Assembly: GCF_006965485.1 (NCBI RefSeq)
Contig: NZ_CP041360.1
Location: forward strand, 5,932,501-5,996,500
Reading direction: 5' to 3'
Source of the DNA: Spirosoma sp. KCTC 42546
GTDB taxonomy: Bacteria > Bacteroidota > Bacteroidia > Cytophagales > Spirosomataceae
Length of the DNA: 64,000 nucleotides
The notes under the pieces are model-generated. The model was not told the DNA's origin. It searched no databases and saw nothing but the letters and a program-made list of their open reading frames with translations. Shown here piece by piece: positions 37,401 to 43,689 of this stretch. Each line of letters starts with the position of its first letter. The first letter of the stretch is position 1. A program made the translations under genes and the position numbers.

Positions 37401-37549
37401 TCAGCGCCAACAATGCCCTCACGCTCACGAAGTATTCCGGCTTCGATCCAGAAGTGAACAACTTCGGCAATGCAACCACGCAGTTCATTGATAACGGTAC
37501 GTATCCCATTGCCCGCTCGTATTTAGGTGGTCTACAGGTAACATTCTAA
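34487..37549 (+). CDS. SusC/RagA-type TonB-linked outer-membrane transporter
   Basis: 1020 residues. Signal peptide 1-22 (ending LLAQA), CarboxypepD_reg-like domain (about 35-110: GTITDEKGTTLPGVSILLKG), linker EEVIVVGYGTQRK, plug with NSGAPGGNVSVRIRGTNSI, PLYVIDGIQI and SIEVLKDASSTAIYGARAANG, then a long beta-barrel ending in GGLQVTF. SusC proteins import oligosaccharides or other large nutrients with a SusD lid, here the next gene at 37686. The gap between them is filled by a long inverted repeat that starts at the SusC stop codon. This operon encodes no recognisable glycosidase, so the substrate cannot be deduced. Confidence 0.95.
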   Translation: MRQKLLLGFVVFLGWLSPLLAQAGPLNDRIDDRVITGTITDEKGTTLPGVSILLKGTGPTGRQRGTVTDGKGQFSLSVPDKGAVVVISFVGYLSQEVAVGNRTSIDIQLSPDLKALEEVIVVGYGTQRKIETTGAIASVKAADLLQTPVANVAQGLQARVAGVQITQNSGAPGGNVSVRIRGTNSINGSSEPLYVIDGIQISNSGGINDVSPLSQINPNDIESIEVLKDASSTAIYGARAANGVVLITTKRGKDGNTRVSYDGYGGVQQVNKTLDVLNASQFAQLENEVYKRAIYADPTTLGQGTNWQNLIFRKVPIQSHQLSVSGGNQKTQLALSLNYFNQDGIIKNSNFTRYSFRSNIDHRLTDKVRIGTSLYYGYSVNNGVSAGGTGSDVTSSRGGVLGATVAAPPTLVPYRADGSVFPFQDQMNGQYQEVSNPLNFITPINRQTTQRILANVYVEFALFKGFTYRPSFNADLGTTLNEYYSPLSLLSVSQLASGGGNATNTSSYGRTLLHESIFTYRTRLATNHTLTATAVLATQANVNQGYTQTASNFPNDVTENNSVGLAVNQRISSDKSKSRLDSYLGRINYGYKDKYFLDLTARADGSSKFGENNKYGFFPAVAGAWRIVEESFMKSVPVISDLKLRGSWGITGNAGAIDPYQSLATVSASGLNYNYNHNPVTGINPAAIPNPDLKWERSTQVDIGLDVSLFNSRLSLVADYYNKRTDNLLFQKVLPMSSGYTALTGNFGSIQNRGLELALNGRIIPGGGRSLQWDASANITFNQNKVLALDGILDELPRSAYALLKVGYPMGLYRTYVFDGISQTGETILSGYDGRLGGQKVKDINGDGTITAADQVLAGNAQPNFIFGFSTSLRYRGFDLSLFVQGVQGNKLMNLFRYTFETALGQQNVLATLANRWSPTNPSNEYASGFQGGRLPLSDRYIEDASFIRLKNISLGYTLPKIKGISQIRLYVSANNALTLTKYSGFDPEVNNFGNATTQFIDNGTYPIARSYLGGLQVTF

Positions 37550-37665
37550 ACCGGGATTTATATGATTTAACTGACCGACTATGATTTTAGCAATCTGATA
37601 TTGCTTTCAAAGAAAGCTAGTTTATGAAATCATAGTCAGTCAGCTAAATCATATAAATCCTGGTT
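37549..37665. repeat. Long inverted repeat between SusC and SusD genes
   Basis: Arms 37549-37587 and 37627-37665, 36 of 39 positions paired, loop of 39 bases. The arm begins within the SusC stop codon (AACCGGGATTTATATG...). It may stabilise the susC mRNA end, attenuate downstream expression, or be a remnant of a repeat element. Confidence 0.85.
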
Positions 37666-37685
37666 CAGACAATCTCTCTAAACTC

Positions 37686-39170
37686 ATGAAAAAACAACTT
37701 CTGCTGCTACTGGCTTTGTCGGGCCTCACGTGTTCGTGCAGCAAACTGGGCGAATCGGTATATTCCTCCATTTTTACGACTAACTTTTACAAAACCGCTT
37801 CCGATGCCGAAGCGGGAATTACCGCATCGGCCGGTTCACTCATCAATGTCTACGGATTTCCGCTAGTGGCCGCTTCCGATTTCGCTGCCGATCAGGCCTA
37901 TCCTCGTGCCGTAGTGGGTCGGAATACCCTGACGCTATTTACCTACGACCCTTACTTCACGGCTCAGCGTAACTCAGGACGTCATGAAACCGAAGGGCCA
38001 CAGGGCGTCTGGCGATTTAGCTACAAGGGTATTGAAAACGCGAACTGGGTGATCGAGAAAGTCCCTACGATTCAGATGGACGCCCAGCGCCGGACCGAGA
38101 TTGTGGCCGAAGCCTATGCACTCCGGGGCTTATACCACTGGCTTCTCACCAAAACGTTCAACGAGATTCCGGTGAAAACGAAAGCCAGCACCAGCGAAAC
38201 CGAAGCGCTCATTCCCAAAAGTTCGCGTGCCGACATTTACAAACAGATTTACAGCGATTTAGATCAGGCCATTACTGGGTTGCCGTCCTATTCTGGCAGT
38301 CTGGTCAAAGGACGCCCCTCAAAAGAAGCCATCCAGGGCCTCTATGCCAAAGTCGCCTTGTATAATGAGGACTGGGCCAAATCGTTGCAGTTGGCGCAGG
38401 CCGTTATCAGTTCGGGCAAATACTCGCTGATGCCGAATGTACTGGACGTATTTGATGTCGATAAGGAAGATGCGGCTCGGGTCGAAAATATGTGGGCGGT
38501 TGAAGCCGATCGGGTTACGCCCAGCCGCTGGTTGACGGTTATGGGCATTGCAGGGCCCAAAAACAGTAGCGGACCCGATTACGCCAAAGTATCGTTCGGG
38601 TCGTGGTTTGCCTATCAGGCTTTCTTTGATTCGTTCGATCCAAAAGACAAGCGACGCCAGTTACTGGACACGACCTATCGCGATGTGTCGGGGAAGATCG
38701 TTCTCCAGAAAGACGTCACACCCGTAACACCGAAAGGGGTACTCATTCGCAAATACCGCGACCCCAATTCCATCGGCGAAGCCAACAACTGCAATTTCCC
38801 AATCATCCGGTTGGCTGATGTTTACCTGGTTGCGGCCGAAGCCGAAGCGCGTCAGAATGGCGTTACCGCTTTAGCCTATGGCTACATCAACACCATTCGC
38901 AAGCGGGCGGGTCTGAGCGATCTGACGCCAGGCCTGAGCAAAGACGCCTTTATTGCGGCCGTTCTGCAGGAACGCTCCTGGGAACTGTTTGCCGAAGCCG
39001 ATCGCTGGTTCGATCTTACCCGAACCAATACGTTCATGACCGTTATTTCCAAAGCCGTCAACGATGTATATCCCGTTCGAACACCACAGGCCAAGCATCG
39101 CTATTATCCAATCCCACTGGAAGAACTACAGGCTAACCCTAAATTAACACCCAGCCCAGGTTGGGAGTAA
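37686..39170 (+). CDS. SusD/RagB-type substrate-binding lipoprotein
   Basis: 494 residues. Lipoprotein signal (LLLLLALSGLTCSC, lipobox Cys16 or Cys18). The all-helical SusD fold with TPR-like segments is visible in AYALRGLYHWLLTKTFNEIPV, RADIYKQIYSDLDQAI and KGRPSKEAIQGLYAKVALY. The conserved C-terminal RagB region has RLADVYLVAAEAEAR, INTIRKRAG, QERSWELFAEADRWFDLTR and a closing YPIPLEELQANPKL. It caps the SusC pore and binds the nutrient on the cell surface. It pairs with the SusC at 34487-37549. Confidence 0.95.
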   Translation: MKKQLLLLLALSGLTCSCSKLGESVYSSIFTTNFYKTASDAEAGITASAGSLINVYGFPLVAASDFAADQAYPRAVVGRNTLTLFTYDPYFTAQRNSGRHETEGPQGVWRFSYKGIENANWVIEKVPTIQMDAQRRTEIVAEAYALRGLYHWLLTKTFNEIPVKTKASTSETEALIPKSSRADIYKQIYSDLDQAITGLPSYSGSLVKGRPSKEAIQGLYAKVALYNEDWAKSLQLAQAVISSGKYSLMPNVLDVFDVDKEDAARVENMWAVEADRVTPSRWLTVMGIAGPKNSSGPDYAKVSFGSWFAYQAFFDSFDPKDKRRQLLDTTYRDVSGKIVLQKDVTPVTPKGVLIRKYRDPNSIGEANNCNFPIIRLADVYLVAAEAEARQNGVTALAYGYINTIRKRAGLSDLTPGLSKDAFIAAVLQERSWELFAEADRWFDLTRTNTFMTVISKAVNDVYPVRTPQAKHRYYPIPLEELQANPKLTPSPGWE

Positions 39171-39175
39171 ATAAA

Positions 39176-39249
39176 ATAGAACACAGATTATTATGATCTA
39201 TATGGTTAATTATGATCAATCATATAGATCATAATAATCTGCGTTCTAT
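39176..39249. repeat. Long inverted repeat after the SusD gene
   Basis: Arms 39176-39204 and 39221-39249, 28 of 29 positions paired, 16-base loop. AT-rich (GATTATTATGATCTATATG in the arm). Starts a few bases after the SusD stop. Confidence 0.9.
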
Positions 39250-39292
39250 CTCATTTTTTCCAGCATAGATTTATCATATTATCCGTCAATCA

Positions 39293-41773
39293 ATGAAAAA
39301 ATTTATTCTTTTGGCCGCTGGTTTAGGGTGGCTCATAGGGCTCAGTCAGTTGTCAATTGCCCAGTCTACATCGTTCCCCTCCTACAGTGGCATTTACCCG
39401 CATCTGGCCATGTATAACAATGAAGGTGAATGCGGTACCGGCGCGGTTGTTCCCTGGGCCAACAAGCTGTGGGTGGTTACTTATGGCCCGCATTTACCCC
39501 TGGGCTCGTCGGACAAGCTGTACGAAATAAGCCCGGATCTGAAGCAGATCGTACGGACGGAAAGCATTGGGGGAACACCCGCCAACCGGATGATTCACCC
39601 GGAAAGTAATCAACTGTTTATTGGGCCGTATGCCATTGATAACAAGGCTAATGTCCGCGTGATACCTTACACAATCATGCCGGGACGCCACACCGGAAAC
39701 GCCCGCCATCTGACCGACCCCAAAAACAAGATTTATTACGGAACGATGGAAGAAGGCTTTTACGAAGTGGATGTAAACACCCTGACGCCCACCATGCTCT
39801 ACGAGGATGGTAACGTACACCATCAGAAAGTGGCCGATGAATCCAATAACCTGCAAAATACGCTACTGCCGGGTGCGCACGGCAAAGGCGTGTATTCGGG
39901 TCAGGGGGTTATGGCGTATTCCAACAATGGCGAGCCCGGCCCCAAAGCACTTGCTCAGTTCGATATTCCAGCGGGTTCCTTATCGGAGTGGAATGGTAAA
40001 AACTGGACGGTTGTGCGTCGGAATCAATTCGTTGAGGTAACCGGGCCAGGTGGCATTTACGGCAACAAAAATCCAGATACCGATCCAATCTGGGCGACGG
40101 GCTGGGATCATAAATCTGTGCTGCTGGGTGTTCGGAATAAGGAAACAGGCTGGCGTTTCTTCCGGCTGCCCAAAGCCAGTCATACCTACGATGGTGCCCA
40201 CGGCTGGAATACCGAATGGCCGCGCATCCGGGATGTAGGAACAACTCAAAAAGCCGATTACCTCATGACGATGCACGGATTATTCTGGCGATTCCCCGAA
40301 ACGTTCACCGCAGCCAACACCGCAGGCATCCGCCCCCGAACCGCGTATCTGAAAGTAATTGGCGACTACACGCGCTGGAATGACCAATTGGTATTTGGTT
40401 GCGATGATTCGGCACAAAAGGAGTTTCTGAATAAACGAAAAGCCAAAGGCAACCTCGAAGGGCCGGGGCAATCCAACTCAAACCTGTGGTTTACTTCGCT
40501 AAACACACCCGATCAACTTGGTCCAAACACAGCCGAAGGGGCCGTCTGGCAGAATGAAGCCGTGAAAGCCAATGAAGCCTCGGAGCCTTTTTTATTCGCG
40601 GGCTGGTCGAACCGCTCGTCCTGGGTACAGAACACCGGTGATGCCGATGTTGTGCTTACGTTTGAAGTGGATAAAACCGGAACTGGAAGTTGGACTACTT
40701 TGCAAACGACTACCGTTGGTGCCCACAATGCCGCTCATGTAGCCTTTTCAGCAGACACGCCCGGCGAATGGATTCGGGTAAAATCGAGCAAAGCGGCTAC
40801 TATATCGGCACACTTCTTTTATAGTGCAACGGATGCCCGCACTACCAAAGCCAATCCGCTATTTACGGGGTTGAGTACCGTAGCAGCGGCCAATACGACT
40901 GGCGGTCTGATTTATGGATTAGGCAAAAATCGGCGGGCGCTGGCCATGGCTGCACAGACGTATTCAGGTAAGCAGGTATCCGATGTAGGCTACTATGAAC
41001 TCAATGGCAGCATGCAGTTGGTTCGAAAAAACGATGCCGGAACCGAGTCGTTCATTAAAGACAAATTCGCCATTCCGCAAAAAGCCGTAACGATTGAGGA
41101 ATCGAGCGTTTTAGTGGTCGATGACAAAGGTCGGCGGTGGCGGTTACCGCTGGGGAACGCGGCCTATACCGACCTCACCAATCAGGCCGCGTTGCGCATC
41201 TGCCGGGAAGTGGCCACGGAACGGGACCTGTTCAATTGCCACGGTACCTTTTACGAACTACCCGCCGAAAATGCCGACGGGTACGCTAAAATCAGACCGA
41301 TTGCCTCCCACAATCTTCGTATCAACGATTATGGCTCCTATCGCGGTTTGCTGATCATGACAGGCATCGACCTGCCATCCGCGTCTAAAAATGAGCACAT
41401 TATCGTATCGGATGATAAAAAAGCAGCCGTTTGGGCAGGAGCCATTGATGATCTCTGGAAACTGGGCAAGCCAATCGGGCACGGCGGACCCTGGAAAAAC
41501 ACAACCGTCAACGCAAATGAAGCCTCTGATCCCTACCTGATCGGGTTTTACGACCGTCGGAGCTTGCAGCTCTCCCACAAAGCCAGCTCGCCCGTAACAT
41601 TTACCATCGAGGCCGATCCCGTAGGTAATGGAAGCTGGATGGTTTACAAGACTGTTACGGTGGCAGCGGGGCAATCCCTCAACTATGAGTTCCCGAAGGA
41701 TTTCCAGGCGCGCTGGGTTCGCTTTAAAACGGATAAAGCTTGCGAAGCCTCAACCCTGCTTCAGTATAATTAA
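39293..41773 (+). CDS. Secreted protein of the SusC/SusD operon, with a duplicated module
   Basis: 826 residues with signal peptide (ending SIAQ, residue 24). Residues 30-400 show repeated strand and loop motifs, including NRMIHPESNQLFIGPY, IYYGTMEEGFYEVD and KSVLLGVRNKETGWRFF, that suggest a beta-propeller. Two copies of a beta-sandwich-like module follow: residues about 416-511 (VWQNEAVKANEASEPFL ... WIRVKSSKAATISAHFFY) and 733-826 (PWKNTTVNANEASDPYL ... WVRFKTDKACEASTLLQY). They share the N-A-N/K-EAS-(D/E)-P opening and the G-x-G-S-W strand. I do not recognise an enzyme family or catalytic residues. From its position it probably binds or cleaves the SusC/SusD substrate at the surface. Confidence 0.8.
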   Translation: MKKFILLAAGLGWLIGLSQLSIAQSTSFPSYSGIYPHLAMYNNEGECGTGAVVPWANKLWVVTYGPHLPLGSSDKLYEISPDLKQIVRTESIGGTPANRMIHPESNQLFIGPYAIDNKANVRVIPYTIMPGRHTGNARHLTDPKNKIYYGTMEEGFYEVDVNTLTPTMLYEDGNVHHQKVADESNNLQNTLLPGAHGKGVYSGQGVMAYSNNGEPGPKALAQFDIPAGSLSEWNGKNWTVVRRNQFVEVTGPGGIYGNKNPDTDPIWATGWDHKSVLLGVRNKETGWRFFRLPKASHTYDGAHGWNTEWPRIRDVGTTQKADYLMTMHGLFWRFPETFTAANTAGIRPRTAYLKVIGDYTRWNDQLVFGCDDSAQKEFLNKRKAKGNLEGPGQSNSNLWFTSLNTPDQLGPNTAEGAVWQNEAVKANEASEPFLFAGWSNRSSWVQNTGDADVVLTFEVDKTGTGSWTTLQTTTVGAHNAAHVAFSADTPGEWIRVKSSKAATISAHFFYSATDARTTKANPLFTGLSTVAAANTTGGLIYGLGKNRRALAMAAQTYSGKQVSDVGYYELNGSMQLVRKNDAGTESFIKDKFAIPQKAVTIEESSVLVVDDKGRRWRLPLGNAAYTDLTNQAALRICREVATERDLFNCHGTFYELPAENADGYAKIRPIASHNLRINDYGSYRGLLIMTGIDLPSASKNEHIIVSDDKKAAVWAGAIDDLWKLGKPIGHGGPWKNTTVNANEASDPYLIGFYDRRSLQLSHKASSPVTFTIEADPVGNGSWMVYKTVTVAAGQSLNYEFPKDFQARWVRFKTDKACEASTLLQYN

Positions 41774-42296
41774 GCGTTCGTTAGAGTTATACAAAAATAG
41801 GTCTACTGTCTTGCGAGTAGACCTATTTTTGTATAACTGTTTTTGTGTAGCGTCCTTTCTCTGCGCTTCGCAAAAAGCATTTTCCTGTACTTCTAACGCC
41901 ATACAAACAGGGCTTGTCCCATCAAATCGATTCGTATCGAGTGCTACTTGTGATAATTATGGAATAAATCCGGCGGTATGACGTAATCGACCGATCAGTC
42001 TACTTTCATCTTCCTGCCCGAAGGCGTGTTGAATTACCTGACAGGTTTACACTTGATCGGCTTTCAGCTCAGGGCATACCGTAATTTTCATGCTTGATTC
42101 TATAAAAAGCGCTATATCTTCACATTAATCATTAATGCCTTTAGTCTTTACGTCTTATTCATATAGCGCTACTTTGGCTTGTAGTCTGATGCACGAGTAT
42201 ACGGTCCAATTTTTCCAAACCAATAAAATTGCTCTATTTTCAGGCACCGGAAGCCAAAGGTGATGGACGATTCGTCGACGCCCTAGCAGAAGCTTC
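41774..42296. other. Spacer between the first Sus operon and gntR
   Basis: Contains the terminator at 41785-41845 and then about 450 bases without a credible ORF on either strand. An ORF that runs from inside the preceding gene to 41981 is a shadow. Confidence 0.45.
41785..41845 (+). terminator. Strong intrinsic terminator after the first Sus operon
   Basis: Perfect 23-bp stem (arms 41785-41807 and 41816-41838, containing AAAAATAGGTCTACT) with an 8-base loop, followed by GTTTTTG. It begins 12 bases after the stop of the 39293 gene. It could also work on the minus strand. Confidence 0.85.
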
Positions 42297-42306
42297 CTGT
42301 TTACAG
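42297..42306. promoter_or_regulatory. Candidate GntR operator (upstream site)
   Basis: CTGTTTACAG, a perfect dyad (CTGT-TT-ACAG) with the same GTTTAC core as the site at 42363. Its centre is 68 bases upstream of that site. Fits the FadR-subfamily pattern T-n-GT...AC-n-A loosely. Confidence 0.4.
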
Positions 42307-42336
42307 ATAATCTACTTCATTGATTACAAAAAAACT

Positions 42337-42344
42337 TATATTTG
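42337..42344 (+). promoter_or_regulatory. Candidate -7 box of the gntR gene
   Basis: TATATTTG matches TAnnTTTG, 34 bases before the start codon and between the two candidate operators. A TTG lies only about 14 bases upstream, shorter than the usual spacing, so the match is partial. Confidence 0.4.
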
Positions 42345-42362
42345 TTTCCTTAATAGCTCTAT

Positions 42363-42376
42363 TTTTGTTTACAAAA
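42363..42376. promoter_or_regulatory. Candidate GntR operator at its own start codon
   Basis: TTTTGTTTACAAAA, a perfect dyad (TTTTGT-TT-ACAAAA) ending one base before the gntR ATG. The containing 16-mer TTTTTGTTTACAAAAT is identical at 43359-43374 upstream of the SusC operon. The TTGT..ACAA core fits the known FadR-subfamily consensus T-n-GT-n-AC-n-A. The position suggests autorepression. Confidence 0.6.
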
Positions 42377-42377
42377 T

Positions 42378-43016
42378 ATGAAAGTCGATTCGCTTGCCAA
42401 CAAAGCCTATATCGAAATCAGGCGAAAAATATTATCCAACCAGTTAGTGGCGGGCACGCGCTTAAAAGAAGATCTCTGGGCTAAAAAGATGGACGTGAAT
42501 CGGATGGCGGTTCGCGAAGCACTTACCCGGTTGCAGGGTGAGCAATTAATTGTCTTTGGCGAAAAAGGGGGCTATTTCGTGAAATCCATGACCGCCAGCG
42601 ACATCCGGGAAATCCGCGAAATCCGTGAACTACTGGAATTAGGGGCGCTCCGATTAGCGATCCAAAAAATTGATGATCAGCAGATTGCTAAGCTGGAAGA
42701 AATCTGCAACGACTTTTCATCCATGGTGGAGCGCGGTTATCTGAGCGGTGCCCTGGAAGCCGATGTTAAATTCCACGAAACCTTAATCGACTGTGCGGGT
42801 AATTCCAAGCTGATGGATATCTACCAGATCAGCAATATTCCCCTGTTTCACCAAAAAATCGGGAAGACGCAGATCCACATGGACGACTATGAACTTACCG
42901 ACCAGGAGCACCGCCAGATCCTAAAAGGACTGAAAGAGAAAGACTTACCACTCGCACAAGAAGCCCTCACCAAGCACTTACTCCGGGGCGAAACCGCTTC
43001 TTTAGAGATCGAATAG
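42378..43016 (+). CDS. GntR-family transcriptional regulator (FadR/FCD type)
   Basis: 212 residues. The N-terminal winged helix (about 1-70) has the family pattern KAYIEIRRKILSNQLVAGTRL, then MAVREALTRLQGEQLI and GYFVKSM. The C-terminal all-helical FCD effector domain (about 75-205) shows REIRELLELGALRLA, the metal or ligand residues D and H in DVKFHETLID, and a final TDQEHRQILKGL with His. FCD regulators usually bind sugar acids or other carboxylates and then leave the DNA. It heads the locus of SusC/SusD, sugar-acid-type enzymes and glycosidases at 43690-63860 and lies 673 bases ahead of it. Shared dyads before both units make it the likely regulator of itself and of that locus. Confidence 0.92.
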   Translation: MKVDSLANKAYIEIRRKILSNQLVAGTRLKEDLWAKKMDVNRMAVREALTRLQGEQLIVFGEKGGYFVKSMTASDIREIREIRELLELGALRLAIQKIDDQQIAKLEEICNDFSSMVERGYLSGALEADVKFHETLIDCAGNSKLMDIYQISNIPLFHQKIGKTQIHMDDYELTDQEHRQILKGLKEKDLPLAQEALTKHLLRGETASLEIE

Positions 43017-43088
43017 GAGCCATTTCCCGTTTGTCTTTGCCTCTCAGTAAGCTCTAATCAGCCCATTTCCTGCCTTTCAGTGCGGCCA

Positions 43089-43135
43089 GTGATGTCAGGT
43101 TCAGAACCTGACAGGGGAGGTTTCTCAAAACCTCG
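43089..43135. repeat. Dispersed palindromic repeat, copy A
   Basis: Reads GTGATGTCAGGTT-CAG-AACCTGAC, then GAGGTTTCTCAAAACCTCG: two short inverted repeats in tandem. The same unit occurs at 59927-59973 (with its mirror at 59996-60045) and in part near 63893-63921. A degenerate mirror arm follows to about 43200. Confidence 0.75.
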
Positions 43136-43359
43136 TTAAGTAGACAGCCTATCCAGTAGGTTTCAAGTAACCTATAGTGTCAGCTTTAAGAACCGCGCGG
43201 GCGGCCCCGCTAACATCACGACAACAGCCAGGCCTCACCTTAACCTGACGGTTATTCGCCAGTTCCGGCCTGAAACGATCATTTCTACACTAATTAGCCT
43301 CATCTACCCTATTTCCTGACTGGCCATCGTCAGTTGACTTAAAAATTATTCTGAATTTT

Positions 43360-43373
43360 TTTTGTTTACAAAA
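43360..43373. promoter_or_regulatory. Candidate GntR operator upstream of SusC
   Basis: TTTTGTTTACAAAA, identical to the dyad next to the gntR start, about 317 bases before the SusC ATG at 43690. The exact 16-mer match is unlikely to be chance, although the region is AT-rich. Confidence 0.6.
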
Positions 43374-43382
43374 TTGTGCTTT

Positions 43383-43396
43383 ATTTGTAATCAAAT
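43383..43396. promoter_or_regulatory. Second shared motif upstream of SusC
   Basis: ATTTGTAATCAAAT, a dyad with arms ATTTG and CAAAT. Its TTTGTAATCAA core recurs in inverse orientation (TTGATTACAAA) at 42320-42330 upstream of gntR. It could be a second operator type or a binding site for another factor. Confidence 0.4.
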
Positions 43397-43538
43397 ACAG
43401 AGAGTAGTTCTGTAGCACACCCCACGCAATAGAATACGTAACTACAGCCGCGCCCTGATCAGGCCGACTGGACATTTTGTATTATCTAAACAGGCAGGGC
43501 CCTACCAGTTTAGATAGATGAAGGTTCGTTAATGGTGT

Positions 43539-43546
43539 TTGTACAA
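43539..43546. promoter_or_regulatory. Possible third operator
   Basis: TTGTACAA fits the FadR-type core T-n-GT-AC-n-A and is flanked by GGTGT and CACACC. Eight bases is short, so this is weak. Confidence 0.25.
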
Positions 43547-43689
43547 CACACCATTTTATAAAATTTTACTGGAATTGATTCGCTCGACGTAACTGATAAA
43601 CGGCTCTTTTCGAAGGGATCGTACGTGACTACGATGGAGTACCCAATGGAAACACTCTTCAAACGCGTAACTCATTTTTTAAACAGATT

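Larger units (their letters stand above)
43017..43689. other. Upstream region of the large catabolic locus
   Basis: About 670 gene-free bases. It contains a repeat-family element at 43089-43135, followed by a degenerate second arm to about 43200, then three candidate regulatory dyads at 43360, 43383 and 43539. The leader before SusC is long (over 140 bases from the last dyad). No convincing TAnnTTTG box was found. Confidence 0.5.

Noticed and set aside
41628..41981. 117-codon ORF across the first Sus operon terminator
   Set aside because: It starts inside the 39293 gene and reads through the 23-bp terminator hairpin; a shadow frame.
43089..43200. Possible CRISPR-like repeat
   Set aside because: Repeats of this unit are palindromic and dispersed over 20 kb, not in regular array with spacers.
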